A DNA stretch of 64,000 bases, taken from JAAURB01 sp049649525 (GTDB lineage: Bacteria > Cyanobacteriota > Cyanobacteriia > Cyanobacteriales > Microcoleaceae). The stretch covers positions 310,001-374,000 of the forward strand of contig JBARZE010000050.1 of the NCBI GenBank assembly GCA_049649525.1, written 5' to 3'. Positions 44,716-55,016 of this stretch are shown in pieces. How positions within the stretch are numbered: the stretch's first letter is position 1; each line of letters opens with the position of its first letter. A program made the translations under genes and the position numbers. Below the pieces are notes generated by a model that worked only from the letters and a program-made list of their open reading frames with translations, was not told where the DNA came from and did no database searches.

Positions 44716-46288
44716 TTATAACGTCGGAAACTCTAGAAAATGACCGGAAAGTTCATCAGGTGTAACGTTCAAAACTAATGCAATAGTTTGTTGATTGACA
44801 CTAATTGTTGTTCCGGTCAATAATTCATCTTGATTAGGATCGAGTTCGGTAATGGTAATTAATCCTTGATTCACAATTAACTGTAAACTAGGATTGGATT
44901 GTAATTCTGTGGGAATAGGTAAATTATTGAAAGCTGTTAAAGTTAGATCTTCAAATAGCAAATTATCCGTTAATCCGATAGAATCTTCAGCCGGATTAAA
45001 ATCGATTAAAATATCTGTGGCGTTATCATTCCCTTGCAACATAAAGATATCTTCTCCTGGGCCGCCTTTGAGGAGATCTCCTAAAGTTTGATCGGCTTGT
45101 CCTAAATCTCCAATTAAAATATCATTCCCCTCTTCTCCAAACAAGAAATCACTCTCTTTCCCACCTCGTAATACATCATCCCCGGCTTCACCGACTAAAG
45201 CATCAGAATCAGTATTCCCGTAAATTCGGTCATGATTAATCGTGCCAACAATCCGATCATTTCCAGCTAATCCCAATACTAATTGATCCACCGTTTGAGA
45301 GTAATTCAGAGTAATATTATCATCAGTTTCAGTTAATAGGGTTAATGTAGTAGGTTCTAAATACCAATCAATGCTTGCGATCGCATAATCAGCTAAAATT
45401 TCGTCAGTGGCGTTTGTCGGATGAATAATATCCCAAAAAACATGAGTTTGTGGGGCATCACAGGGCAGTAAAGTAATCGGATCTAAACAAGCCTCTGTGG
45501 TATTGGTAAAACCCAAAGCAGAAGGAAAATTAAGAATTTGATCAAATAAATGATTTGTATCGACAGCAATAAGATTTAACTCAGGCAAGGACTGATGCAA
45601 TTGACTCCAAGCCGTTTTGAGTAGATCATTGTGAATATCTGTGACTGTGGTTAACGCTTCCGAGGCAATAGGGGCATCTGGACTCAATGCTTGAGGCGTT
45701 TTGCCAATATCGGCTAAATTGGGTAAAACGATATTGCGCCCACCGACATTGTAAAGCTGTTCAACCGCCGTTACCAAATTATTAACCGTTTGTTGTGGAT
45801 CGGGATTTTCAACGCTTTGATAGTCCCGATCCACCCGCCCAAACAATATACAGTGCATCAGGGTTAGCAGAGGTAGAAGTTAAAGCTAAATCCTCAAGAT
45901 ACAAATCCACCTGTCCCAACACTCCCGGTATCACGTCCCCAAACTCCCCAGAACTGGTCTGTTCGGTTTGATCGCCCCCAAAGGCAAAATTCACGCTTTC
46001 GGTCGTTGTCGCGCCATTAAATACGGAATTGAGGCTAATCTCACCTGTGAGTGTTGCGACAATTGGAAGCCCCACAGAAAGTGTCGTTGCCGGGACAAGA
46101 TTGAGATTGAGATGGTTGGCTACTCGATCCACCCAAATTAGGCCATTGGCAAATCGTCCTTCAAAATAAGGGGGTGATGGGGGGGTGATAGAAATCGTCG
46201 GTAACACTTGACTCGCGGCAGTTGAAACCGTAAAAACATTGCCAGAATCGGATAAACTGTCACCGAAAACATAAATTTGATTTAACAT
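44716..46288 (-). pseudogene. SGNH/GDSL hydrolase with RTX repeats, frameshifted
   Basis: The likely start is the ATG at 46288 (MLNQIYVFGDSLSDSGN, with Ser11 as nucleophile). The frame reads to YIVWAGG near 45830, then shifts. Removing one G from the GGG (plus-strand CCC, 45825-45827) gives WAGGSDYQSVENPDPQ and continues in the second frame through the His block (FWDIIHPTNATDEI) to RTX nonapeptides (GLAGNDRI, GEAGDDVLRGG, GEEGNDILIGD). It would be a type I-secreted lipase/esterase of ~524 residues. The absence of a signal peptide fits. The single-base shift may be real or a sequencing error. Confidence 0.8.
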
Positions 46289-46468
46289 TACTAAGACTAC
46301 CTCTAAATCGCTATTCAGGCTTGATCTTAAACTGATGAAAAGCAGTTTCTCAGAAAAAGCGGTCAAAATTCTGATAAGTTGGAATGAGCATAACTGAAGA
46401 CGGATAGAGAGTTCAACTTGAGAAGAAACCCGAGTCTGCCAACTGTCCTATTTTCAAATTGGTAAGAC

Positions 46469-47551
46469 ATGACAACTTTAATTAATCAGTTAAATAGTGG
46501 ATTCACTTTATTTCTCAGCTTGCTAGTTGAGGCGATTCCATTCTTACTATTGGGGGTGTTATTTTCCAGTGTATTACTGTTACTCGTCGATGAACGTAAA
46601 CTTTTGTCTTTTGTCCCGACCCATCCCATTTTAGGGGCATTATTCGGTAGTTTAATTGGGTTTATGTTTCCCGTTTGTGAATGCGGAAATGTTCCAGTTT
46701 CGCGGCGGTTACTGATGCAAGGAATTCCGGGGCCAGTGGCAATTGGATTTTTATTTGCTGCCCCCACAATTAACCCGATTGTAATTTGGTCAACTTGGAT
46801 TGCATTTCGCGATCAACCAGAAATTGTAGTCTTACGAGTGTTATTTTCACTGATTATCGCGACAACATTAGGCTGGTTATTTGGTGTTCAGAAAGACTTA
46901 AGACCCTTCTTGCAGCCCGCAATTGCCCGATTTTTACCGTCTCCCCATCCTAATAATAAAAATAAGACTGATGATAAATCTTCAAATTTATTACAGTCAG
47001 GAACTTACTTTCTCGGTTCATCTAATCAACCCATTCCTATTGAATCTATTCCGTTATGGAAAGCCGAATCAACCTTAAAACATAAAGACAAAAAAGTAGT
47101 TATTACTCGACCTCCCTTAAAATCATTATTTCTGCGTCCCTCTAAAGAACGGCTTAATTTAATTTTAGAGAATATGGTGCAGGAATTCAGAGAATTAGGC
47201 GGTGTTCTTGTGATTGGTAGTTTAATTGCAGCGATCATTCAAGTGGCAATGCCGAGAGAATTGATTCTCAGTTTAGGGCAAAGCCCAGTGAGTTCAATTA
47301 TTGCCATGTTATTACTCGGAGGAATTGTTTCAATTTGTTCAACAGTTGATGCGTTTTTTGCCCTTTCTTTTGCTTCTGCGTTTACGGGTGGTTCATTACT
47401 TGCCTTTCTGGTATTTGGGCCGATGATTGATATCAAAACAGTGGGTTTAATGTTATCTGTATTTAAATCTAGGGCGGTCATTTATATGATGATTTTAGCC
47501 GCGCAATTAACCTTTTTGTTGACTTTAGCTGTGAATTTATACTTGAGTTAA
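46469..47551 (+). CDS. Permease of the DUF318/ArsP-like family
   Basis: 360 residues with about eight hydrophobic helices in two blocks separated by a charged loop (~150-235). The conserved CECGNVPVSRRL in the first block and a related second-half helix (GGIVSICSTVDAFFALSFA) match COG0701 permeases. Transport substrate is unclear (metal, arsenical or other). The next gene starts 2 bp after its stop; the pair corresponds to B. subtilis YcgR/YcgQ-type partners. Confidence 0.88.
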   Translation: MTTLINQLNSGFTLFLSLLVEAIPFLLLGVLFSSVLLLLVDERKLLSFVPTHPILGALFGSLIGFMFPVCECGNVPVSRRLLMQGIPGPVAIGFLFAAPTINPIVIWSTWIAFRDQPEIVVLRVLFSLIIATTLGWLFGVQKDLRPFLQPAIARFLPSPHPNNKNKTDDKSSNLLQSGTYFLGSSNQPIPIESIPLWKAESTLKHKDKKVVITRPPLKSLFLRPSKERLNLILENMVQEFRELGGVLVIGSLIAAIIQVAMPRELILSLGQSPVSSIIAMLLLGGIVSICSTVDAFFALSFASAFTGGSLLAFLVFGPMIDIKTVGLMLSVFKSRAVIYMMILAAQLTFLLTLAVNLYLS

Positions 47552-47553
47552 AT

Positions 47554-48339
47554 ATGGCGAATCGTTTATTGAGAAAATGGCAACGTTATCAACCTTGGCT
47601 AGAACCGATAGCACTTTTAGCCTGGGGATTTTTAATGTTGAAATATTGGATAACCGGAAAACTAAATATTTTAATTCATCCCAACTATTTCGCTTTAACC
47701 ATTGTTGGTGGTTTCGGTTTATTGGTCATGGGAAGCCTCAAAGCTAGACAAGTTTGGCAAACACAACATCAAGGAAAATCACCCAGATCGGCAAATGAAA
47801 CAAACCTACAACACGTTAACTTTTTCCCGCCGAATTGGAGTAACGCTTTAGTGTTGGGGGCAGCAATTTTAGGCTTATTAATTACACCCCAAACCTTTGG
47901 CAGCCAAACCGCATTACAACGGGGTTTAACGGAGTCTTTACCCAATACCCGCATTCAACCCCAAAGCTTTCGCACAGCGGCTAAACCGGAAGAGCGATCG
48001 CTGATAGAATGGATACGGTTATTAAATGTGAATCCTGAACCGGATTCTTATACCGGACAAAAAGTAAAAGTGACTGGATTTGTAATTTATCCCCCCTCTT
48101 TACCGGATAATTATTTATGGTTATCTCGGTTTGTGATTACTTGTTGTGCTGCTGATGCTTATCCTGTGGGGTTACCTGTCTTATTATCGGAAGAAAATCG
48201 AGCTACTTATCCTCAAGATAGTTGGTTAGAAATCGAAGGAGAAATGATCACTCAAACCTTAGAAAATGAGCGGCGACTAACAATTCAAGCCACAAAATTA
48301 ACTCCGATTGAAGAACCGAAAAATCCTTATGATTATTAA
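47554..48339 (+). CDS. TIGR03943/DUF1980-family permease partner
   Basis: 261 residues. Two N-terminal helices (LLAWGFLMLKYWI; ALTIVGGFGLLVMGSL) and a third (LVLGAAILGLLITPQTFG), then an outer beta domain with YTGQKVKVTGFV and the conserved RFVITCCAADAYPVGLPV stretch, which may bind metal through its Cys pair (inference). It is found paired with the permease in many bacteria. Two bp after the permease stop, so translationally coupled. Confidence 0.88.
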   Translation: MANRLLRKWQRYQPWLEPIALLAWGFLMLKYWITGKLNILIHPNYFALTIVGGFGLLVMGSLKARQVWQTQHQGKSPRSANETNLQHVNFFPPNWSNALVLGAAILGLLITPQTFGSQTALQRGLTESLPNTRIQPQSFRTAAKPEERSLIEWIRLLNVNPEPDSYTGQKVKVTGFVIYPPSLPDNYLWLSRFVITCCAADAYPVGLPVLLSEENRATYPQDSWLEIEGEMITQTLENERRLTIQATKLTPIEEPKNPYDY

Positions 48340-48366
48340 TGATTAATTATTGAATGAACAGTAGTA

Positions 48367-48428
48367 GTAGGGTGTGTCACCGACGCACCATAAGTAATAA
48401 AGTTGTAGGGTATGTCACCGACGCACCA
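48367..48428. repeat. Two copies of a 24-bp dispersed repeat
   Basis: Copies at 48367-48390 and 48405-48428 share GTAGGG(T)(G/A)TGTCACCGACG and end ACGCACCA. They lie between the permease partner and the SDR gene and artificially lengthen the upstream open frame. Confidence 0.8.
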
Positions 48429-48449
48429 CAACTTATTGATAATAATACT

Positions 48450-49229
48450 ATGAATATAAAGAATATAAAAATGGTAAAATTAACAGGAAATGCGTTAATA
48501 ACTGGGGCAAGTCAAGGAATAGGACTGGGTTTTGTTCAATATTTATTACAGCAGCCTAACATTAATAAAGTCTATGCCACCTATCGTTCTAAAGATTCAG
48601 CAACTGAACTATTAAAATTAGAACAACAATCCAATCATCGATTAGTTTGTTTGTCGATAGATGTGACACAGGAAGCACAAATTATTACCGGAATTGACAA
48701 AATTAAAACAGAAGTTAATCAACTTCATTGGGTAATTAATTGTGTAGGAATTCTCCATACAGAAAACTTACAACCGGAGAAAAGCTTACGACAAATTAAC
48801 GCAGATAATTTAATCCAATACTTTCAAACCAATAGTATTAGCGCGATTTTGTTGGCGAAGCATCTACTGCCTTTATTTCAGCATGAGCGACACAGTATTT
48901 TTGCCAATATTTCGGCTAAAATTGGTAGTATTGGCGATAACTATCTGGGGGGATGGTACGGTTATCGAGCCTCAAAAGCTGCATTAAATATGTTTATGAA
49001 AACAGCCTCTATTGAATATCGCCGCAAAGCCCCAAATAACACTATTGTGGTATTGCATCCAGGGACAACAGATACACGTTTATCCCAACCTTTTCAACGC
49101 AATGTTCCCCCAGAAAAACTCTTTTCTGTTGAAAAAACGGTGAGTCAATTAATAGCCGTTATGACTCAATTAGATACAAAAGAAAGTGGTGAGTTTTTCT
49201 CTTGGGATGGTAGTCGTTTACCTTGGTAG
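48450..49229 (+). CDS. Short-chain dehydrogenase/reductase (C-factor-like)
   Basis: About 259 residues. Rossmann motif ITGASQGIGLGF, NCVGILHT strand, NISAKIGSI and catalytic YGYRASKAA (Tyr/Lys). The C-terminal HPGTTDTRLSQPF and SGEFFSWDGSRLPW resemble CsgA/C-factor-type SDRs. The open frame extends to 48354, but that extension is translated from two dispersed repeats, so I start at the ATG at 48450; 48471 (MVKLTG) is also possible. Oxidoreductase acting on an unknown carbonyl or alcohol. Confidence 0.85.
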   Translation: MNIKNIKMVKLTGNALITGASQGIGLGFVQYLLQQPNINKVYATYRSKDSATELLKLEQQSNHRLVCLSIDVTQEAQIITGIDKIKTEVNQLHWVINCVGILHTENLQPEKSLRQINADNLIQYFQTNSISAILLAKHLLPLFQHERHSIFANISAKIGSIGDNYLGGWYGYRASKAALNMFMKTASIEYRRKAPNNTIVVLHPGTTDTRLSQPFQRNVPPEKLFSVEKTVSQLIAVMTQLDTKESGEFFSWDGSRLPW

Positions 49230-49262
49230 AGAAATGAGTTTTTAGTTGTTAGTTGTTAGTTT

Positions 49263-50516
49263 TTAGTCGTTAAATTTCTTGAATGCCAAAGTCACATTAT
49301 GTCCACCAAAACCAAAAGAGTTAGACAATGCCACTTCAACGATTTGATCGCGGCTTTCATTAGGAATATAATCTAAATCACATTCAGGATCTCGATTTTC
49401 TAGGTTAATCGTCGGTGGCACTCGATCATTTTGCACTGCCATAACTGCTGCGACCGCTTCAATACCCCCAGAACCGCCTAACAGATGCCCTGTCATTGAC
49501 TTAGTCGAACTGACTGTAATTTTATAAGCGTGTTCTCCTAAAGCCCGTTTCATGGCTGCCGTTTCGGTTGAGTCATTCATCGGTGTACTGGTGCCATGAG
49601 CATTAATATAACTCACTTGCTCCGGAGTTAAGTTTGCGTCTTTGAGAGCCAGAGACATGGCGCGAGCGGCTCCCACACCCCCCGGAACGGGAGAAGTCAT
49701 ATGATAAGCATCACAAGTCATGCCATAACCGACAATTTCTGCATAAATCTTAGCGCCCCGACTGCGAGCATATTCTAACTCTTCTAAGATTAAAATACCT
49801 GACCCTTCCCCCATGACAAACCCATCGCGCTCCTTATCAAAGGGCCGACTCGCATGAGCTGGGTCATCGTTACGGGTAGACAAAGCTTGAGCCGAGGCAA
49901 AGCCTGCATAAGAGAGGGGGGTCACAGCCGCTTCTGCACCGCCGCAAATCATCGCTTGAGCATAACCCCGTTGAATTAAACGGAAGGCATCCCCCACCGC
50001 ATTAGAACCCGCTGCACAAGCCGTTACGGGGCAGGAATTCGGCCCTTTTGCCCCTGTATGAATTGCCGTCAGTCCTGCTGCCATATTCGCAATCATCGTC
50101 GGGATAGTGAATGGACTCACTCGTGACGGGCCACGGCTGAGGAGAATTTCCTCTTGATCTTCTAAAACTTTTAAACCCCCAATACCTGTGCCGATCATGA
50201 CACCTACTTGTTCGGCATTGAGATCATCAATCACAAATTTAGCATCAGCAATTGCTTGTTTACTCGCTGATACCCCCAACTGAGCAAACCTATCCATGCG
50301 CTTGGCTTCTTTGCGCGTCATATAATCAGACGGGTCAAATCCCTTGACTTCTCCTGCTATCTGACATCTGTGTCGAGACGCATCAAATAATGTAATAGTA
50401 TCAATTCCATTACGTCCACTCATCAACCCTTCCCAGTAATCAGCGACTGTATTTCCGATGGGAGTGAGTGCACCTAAACCTGTGACAACAACACGCTTAT
50501 AGTTCATATTAGTCAT
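49263..50516 (-). CDS. fabF: Beta-ketoacyl-ACP synthase II
   Basis: 417 residues. Condenses malonyl-ACP with acyl-ACP in fatty acid elongation. Thiolase-fold catalytic triad: C167 in VTACAAGSN, His in NAHGTSTPMND and His in SMTGHLLGGSG. The usual ending ALSNSFGFGGHNVTLAF is present. The start MTNMNYKRVVVTGLG could alternatively be the internal Met 4. It lies downstream of acpP on the same strand but with a 472-bp gap, wider than the usual spacing of this pair. Confidence 0.97.
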   Translation of the reverse strand: MTNMNYKRVVVTGLGALTPIGNTVADYWEGLMSGRNGIDTITLFDASRHRCQIAGEVKGFDPSDYMTRKEAKRMDRFAQLGVSASKQAIADAKFVIDDLNAEQVGVMIGTGIGGLKVLEDQEEILLSRGPSRVSPFTIPTMIANMAAGLTAIHTGAKGPNSCPVTACAAGSNAVGDAFRLIQRGYAQAMICGGAEAAVTPLSYAGFASAQALSTRNDDPAHASRPFDKERDGFVMGEGSGILILEELEYARSRGAKIYAEIVGYGMTCDAYHMTSPVPGGVGAARAMSLALKDANLTPEQVSYINAHGTSTPMNDSTETAAMKRALGEHAYKITVSSTKSMTGHLLGGSGGIEAVAAVMAVQNDRVPPTINLENRDPECDLDYIPNESRDQIVEVALSNSFGFGGHNVTLAFKKFND

Positions 50517-50988
50517 GATTTTTGTTTCAAGTAGTTAACTACCCAAATAAAATCTGATGGGGTAGATCACGTTAAAAATTGAAATAACGGTTAGATATTA
50601 TGATATTCTCACATACTTTTGTAACTGGATCATCAGTTGACTGCTCGCTCAGGAGAAATCACTCTTATTAGCCAATACAATTGATATCGCCCGTCACCCA
50701 TATCGATCCAATTTATCGACTTATTATTGAATATCAAGTTAAGGTTGTTGCAATGTTTAAAATTAGTCAACATTACGAGCAAACCCAGCACTCCAGCAAT
50801 GATACGACTTTGTTTAATTGTCAAAATCGATCTACAGTAATCTAAAAAATTGATTCAATAAATTAGCGACGTTTTCAAGGTGGATCGGACTTAGAATAGG
50901 ATGAGCTTACTAAAAATGACTCACCCGAACGGGTCGATATAGATTTTATACTTTGATCCACCTAATTTTTAGTGAGTCAGCAACTATA
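50517..50988. other. acpP-fabF intergenic region
   Basis: 472 bp. A 63-residue open frame on the minus strand has no recognisable features and I do not call it a gene. The GGTGGATC / GATCCACC pair around 50880-50962 is a long-range inverted repeat that could act as a terminator after acpP. The fabF promoter probably lies here. Confidence 0.45.
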
Positions 50989-51234
50989 TTAAGCTTTTGT
51001 TGCCGTTTTTTCGATATAATCAACTGCTGATTGAACCGTTAAGATATTCTCAGCGGCTTCATCTGGAATTTCAATATCAAACTTTTCTTCTAAAGCCATC
51101 ACTAATTCTACGGTATCGAGAGAATCTGCACCGAGATCATCTTGAAAGCTGGCTTCAGGTTTTACCTCTGCTGCATCAACTTCTAGTTGATCTACAATAA
51201 TTGACTTGACATCCTCGAAAATACTTGAACTCAT
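50989..51234 (-). CDS. acpP: Acyl carrier protein
   Basis: 81 residues from the ATG at 51234 (MSSSIFEDVKSIIVDQLEVD). Phosphopantetheine attachment Ser38 in GADSLDTVEL. The helical, acidic body and ending AVDYIEKTATKA are typical. A longer open frame starts at 51339, but its extra 35 residues are not conserved-looking, so I use the internal ATG. Supplies acyl carrier for fabF and other fatty acid and lipid enzymes. Confidence 0.96.
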   Translation of the reverse strand: MSSSIFEDVKSIIVDQLEVDAAEVKPEASFQDDLGADSLDTVELVMALEEKFDIEIPDEAAENILTVQSAVDYIEKTATKA

Positions 51235-51341
51235 ATTGTCTTGTTTTCCTGTCGAAATATCGCGTTTATCATCATATCCGATCTGGGGGACATGACGGTA
51301 ACGATTTTTAAGATTTGTTATTGTATTTACAGGCAACAACT

Positions 51342-51430
51342 CCCGAGGGTAAAGGGTAAAGGGTAAAGGGTAACGGGGAATGGGTGACGGGTGACGGGGA
51401 ATGGGTAAAGGGTGACGGGTGACGGGTAAG
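51342..51430. repeat. 7-bp tandem repeat array (GGGTAAA/GGGTGAC)
   Basis: About twelve consecutive heptamers of GGGTAAA, GGGTGAC, GGGGAAT and close variants between acpP and yifB. Short tandem repeats with a 7-bp period are well known in cyanobacterial genomes. No coding capacity. Confidence 0.9.
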
Positions 51431-51479
51431 TAGAGATTGACATGTAACGTCTGTACATCTCATCATTCATCATTCACTA

Positions 51480-53009
51480 TTACTGCATCCGATCTAATGT
51501 GCGATATTGAATGGCTTCTGCCACATGAGATGCTTGTATATCAGGAGACTCAGCCAAATCTGCAATCGTTCTAGCAACCTTTAAAATGCGATCGCTGGCC
51601 CTGGCTGATAATCCTAACTTACGAATTGCCCCTTCGAGTAACTGACGGGTAACATCATCGAGTTGACACCACTGTTGGATATGACGGCTAAGCATTTGGG
51701 CATTACATTGTAACTGGGGTTGTCCTTTAAACCGCCCTGAAGCGATCGCCCGCCCCTGTTTAACTCGTTTTGCGATCGGATCAGAACTTTCTGCGTTAGA
51801 GTGTCGGGTAATTTCCTCGGGTTTGAGGCGGTTGACTGCTACTTGTAAATCTATTCGATCCATCAATGGCCCCGATAATCTGGCCCAATATTGTTGTCGT
51901 TGTCTGGCTGAACAAGTGCAAGATTGGATCGAATCGCCGAAATAACCACAGGGACAGGGGTTTGTACTCGCCACTAAGGTAAATTGTGCCGGGAATACCA
52001 CCGACTGACGAGTCCGAGTGACGGTGACAAAGCCATCTTCTAATGGTTGTCGCAGAAATTCTAATACATTGCGTTTAAATTCCGTTAACTCATCGAGAAA
52101 TAATACGCCATGATGGGCTAGGGAAATTTCACCCGGTTTGGGATAACTGCCTCCCCCCACTAAAGAGGGCCCAGAAGCGGAATGATGCGGGGTGCGAAAT
52201 GGGCGATGATTAACTAAAGTACCGCGATGTTTGAGTAACCCGGCGACCGAATAAATACGAGTCACATCTAAGGCTTCTGCAAAGGATAACGGCGGTAAAA
52301 TTCCCGGTAAGCGGCGGGCTAGCATGGTTTTCCCACTACCCGGCGGCCCCACAAAAATTAAGTTATGTCCCCCGGTGGCGGCAATTTCTAACGCCCGTCT
52401 GGCATGAACTTGTCCTTTAACGTCTTTTAAGTCTAAATGAGTTTGTTGGGTTTGAGATAAGATATCATCTTCGGCGATACTAACAGGTTGATAAGCCTCT
52501 TGATTATTCAAAAAGTCTGTGACTTCAAAAATAGTCTTAAACCCATACACAGAAATCCCTTTCACCACCGCCGCTTCTTGGGCATTATCAGCCGGAACAA
52601 TTAATCCTTGAATCCCCATCTGTTCACAAGCCGCAGCAATGGGTAAAACGCCAGCAACCGGGCGTAAACTGCCATCTAGGGAGACTTCCCCAAGGAATAG
52701 AAAATCCCCTAATAATCCCGGATCAACCTGTTCAGAAGCGGCTAAAATTCCGATACTAATGGGTAAATCAAAACTGGGGCCTTCTTTACGCAAATCTGCT
52801 GGAGTTAAGTTAATCACAATACTCCGCATTGGAAAGCTATAGCCTGCATTTTTTAGCGTTGCTTTTACCCGTTCTCGAGATTCTTGAACTGCAACATCCG
52901 GTAAACCCAATACTACAATTTTAGGTAATCCGCCGGAAATATCCACCTCAACCCCAACCTTTACCGCATCAATCCCAATAATCGCTGCACTCCAAACCCT
53001 GGCTAACAT
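51480..53009 (-). CDS. comM: YifB/ComM-family Mg-chelatase-like AAA ATPase
   Basis: 509 residues. N-terminal LonC-like domain (GIDAVKVGVEVDISGGLPKIV), Walker A in VGPPGSGKTMLA, Walker B/hinge GVLFLDELTEF, a zinc-like Cys set (NPCPCGYFGD, CTC) and the ending SHVAEAIQYRTLDR. ComM is a hexameric branch-migration helicase that aids recombination in natural transformation; many cyanobacteria are transformable. Full length, separate from acpP by the heptamer array. Confidence 0.93.
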   Translation of the reverse strand: MLARVWSAAIIGIDAVKVGVEVDISGGLPKIVVLGLPDVAVQESRERVKATLKNAGYSFPMRSIVINLTPADLRKEGPSFDLPISIGILAASEQVDPGLLGDFLFLGEVSLDGSLRPVAGVLPIAAACEQMGIQGLIVPADNAQEAAVVKGISVYGFKTIFEVTDFLNNQEAYQPVSIAEDDILSQTQQTHLDLKDVKGQVHARRALEIAATGGHNLIFVGPPGSGKTMLARRLPGILPPLSFAEALDVTRIYSVAGLLKHRGTLVNHRPFRTPHHSASGPSLVGGGSYPKPGEISLAHHGVLFLDELTEFKRNVLEFLRQPLEDGFVTVTRTRQSVVFPAQFTLVASTNPCPCGYFGDSIQSCTCSARQRQQYWARLSGPLMDRIDLQVAVNRLKPEEITRHSNAESSDPIAKRVKQGRAIASGRFKGQPQLQCNAQMLSRHIQQWCQLDDVTRQLLEGAIRKLGLSARASDRILKVARTIADLAESPDIQASHVAEAIQYRTLDRMQ

Positions 53010-53854
53010 AAACTGTTGTTTTTACTAAGTCCTGAATTTCTATATTAATCCGAAAATTTAGGATGTACCAGTGTAGTGTCTTGTGACTTTTTAGCATTGG
53101 ATTAACAAGAGCAAATTATATCAAGATAAGTATAGTATTGCTATCTATATAGAAGCTGATATCGAAATGATTTTTATTTATATATCGGCTCGTTTATTCA
53201 ATAAAAATTTATGGGTTGAATAGATGAAGTCGTGGCAGAATTGACAAGATAAATATAAAGTGAGTTATATTTTCTGTAAAGCTAGTGTTTTTTATATCAC
53301 TCCTTTCAAAAGTATAAAATATAACAGCACACGGTCAAAAAAGCTGCTGTAAACCTCATTTTTCATTAAATAGCTGATAATATTATCTCGCTTTCTGCGT
53401 AATTATATTGAGATGATCAATTTTTCTAAAATTAAAGCTTTTGTAAAATTAGTAACTTTTCTGTTTTTCGGCTTGACTCTGTCAAACAATATTTATTTCT
53501 GTATGTGTACATCAACTGAAATGAATACATCAGGGATTACAAATTCTTTCAGGCACATCAGAAAAACCTAAAAATTAACTCCAACTCTTGAAGTCGCTTT
53601 AGGTGCTATAGCAGTATGTGATTAGTCTATTAATATTCTTATTAATTTACTTAGATCATTAATGCATCTTTGCTCTTTAAATTCGATTAAATATTTATAT
53701 CGGCTCACTTCAGAAGCCCTCAATACGATTGACTGAAAAACCAGCTCTTCCTTGAACTCTTTCCCCAAAAAGGGAGAGGTTTAGTGGGTGGTTATCAGAA
53801 CGGTTTTTGTATCAATTAAGTCCTCAAAAAAACAGTAAGTTTTAGGTAATTTCA
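53010..53854. other. AT-rich intergenic region
   Basis: 845 bp. A possible 52-codon open frame at 53413-53571 (MINFSKIKAFVKLVTFLFFG, hydrophobic start) lacks a good ribosome site and is not called. A CCTCTCC-family hairpin lies at 53757-53778. Otherwise nothing is recognised. Confidence 0.5.
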
Positions 53855-54125
53855 ATGGCAACAATTAACGTAACGACTTTTAATGACGAAAACAACGGTA
53901 TTGGAGATGTCTCCTTACGCGAAGCCATTATCCAAGCCAACAGCAACGCAGAGGTCGATACCATTTGGAGATGATATTATCGAGAACTTTGAACAAGGTG
54001 TTAATCAATTATTAATTAATATCAATGGTATTGATTCTTTCGATGACTTAGATATCACTGCCAGTGGTTCCAATACTATAGTTTCTTTCGCCGGAACAGG
54101 TTATTATCAATCTCGGATGAACTGA
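53855..54125 (+). pseudogene. Remnant of a CSLREA/RTX exoprotein
   Basis: The ATG at 53855 encodes an N-terminus with DVSLREAIIQANSNAEVDTI, the CSLREA motif that opens many large secreted proteins. It stops at 53974. In another frame from ~53961, FGDDIIENFEQGVNQ ... IDSFDDLDITASGSNTIVSF is the typical end of an RTX calcium-binding protein. I infer that an internal deletion fused the two ends out of frame. Confidence 0.65.
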
Positions 54126-54954
54126 GATTCTACTTATATTCAACATAGGGCGTGGGTGATCCATCTCCTATTTTTTGTTTGGCATTATAGAAGAGGTATG
54201 AAAAGGGATTGTATGCGATCGCTATTTTGGGGTAAAAACTTACATTAATAAGCTGCAAAACGATGACCCAATTTGGCGGAAAGTTAATCAAATATTAATC
54301 CGCTTTGATAGCTATCGGTGTAATCTGTACCAAATTACTTGTATATCAGTGAGATATAATTTTTATACAGAGATATCTACCGGATTTAATATAAAAAATA
54401 TTTTTGAAGTATTGCTTTTTAAAATGCATTATGTTATACCGTTACGTAGGACAACTCAAGCAGTGCATTGATTGTAGCCATGATAAATTAGTGTTCTTCT
54501 TTATTTAGATTGGGACAAGATTAGTTCTGTCGAGCAAAAGTCTTGGTATGTGCAAATTTACTCAATCGAGTAACTCTCAAAAGATGGGTTCAGTACAATT
54601 TGTGTTTTTAATGATATCAGAATTACTCTGCTATAAAGCCTCTGATGAGGTTAATTTGGATTATTAAGACACAAGAATAGAGGAACATTATTATTTTAAC
54701 TACAGTTAAAGCTTGGTTTTTGGATATATTTTTAAATATTATAAAATTTAAATATTACTGAAATATTGCTTGTAGTCTCAGCTCAATTAGTTATTTTTTA
54801 GCAATCAATAAATTTAAATAATAGAATTTAAGTTTGTAATTTTTGCTGAATATTTCATTGAGTTATTTTGTTGTAATTTAGGATTATTTATGATGGATTT
54901 TATAAATTTTTAAGCTGAATTTACGGGAGAATTAGGATTAGAAAATTACTGACT
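54126..54954. other. AT-rich intergenic region
   Basis: About 830 bp of AT-rich sequence between two exoprotein remnants. No gene, RNA or clear repeat recognised; possibly degraded coding sequence. Confidence 0.45.
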
Positions 54955-55016
54955 ATTATGCCAACAATAACCCAATTGATATTTTATTAAGTAGTCCTCC
55001 CCCCAGTAACGGCGGC

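Noticed and set aside
48354..48449. Longer N-terminus for the SDR gene
   Set aside because: The extra residues are encoded by two 24-bp dispersed repeats and precede the normal start of the Rossmann fold.
50633..50824. 63-residue minus-strand gene between acpP and fabF
   Set aside because: No ribosome site, no recognisable motif, and composition like the noncoding neighbourhood.
51342..51430. CRISPR array
   Set aside because: Contiguous 7-bp units without spacers; no cas genes in the window.
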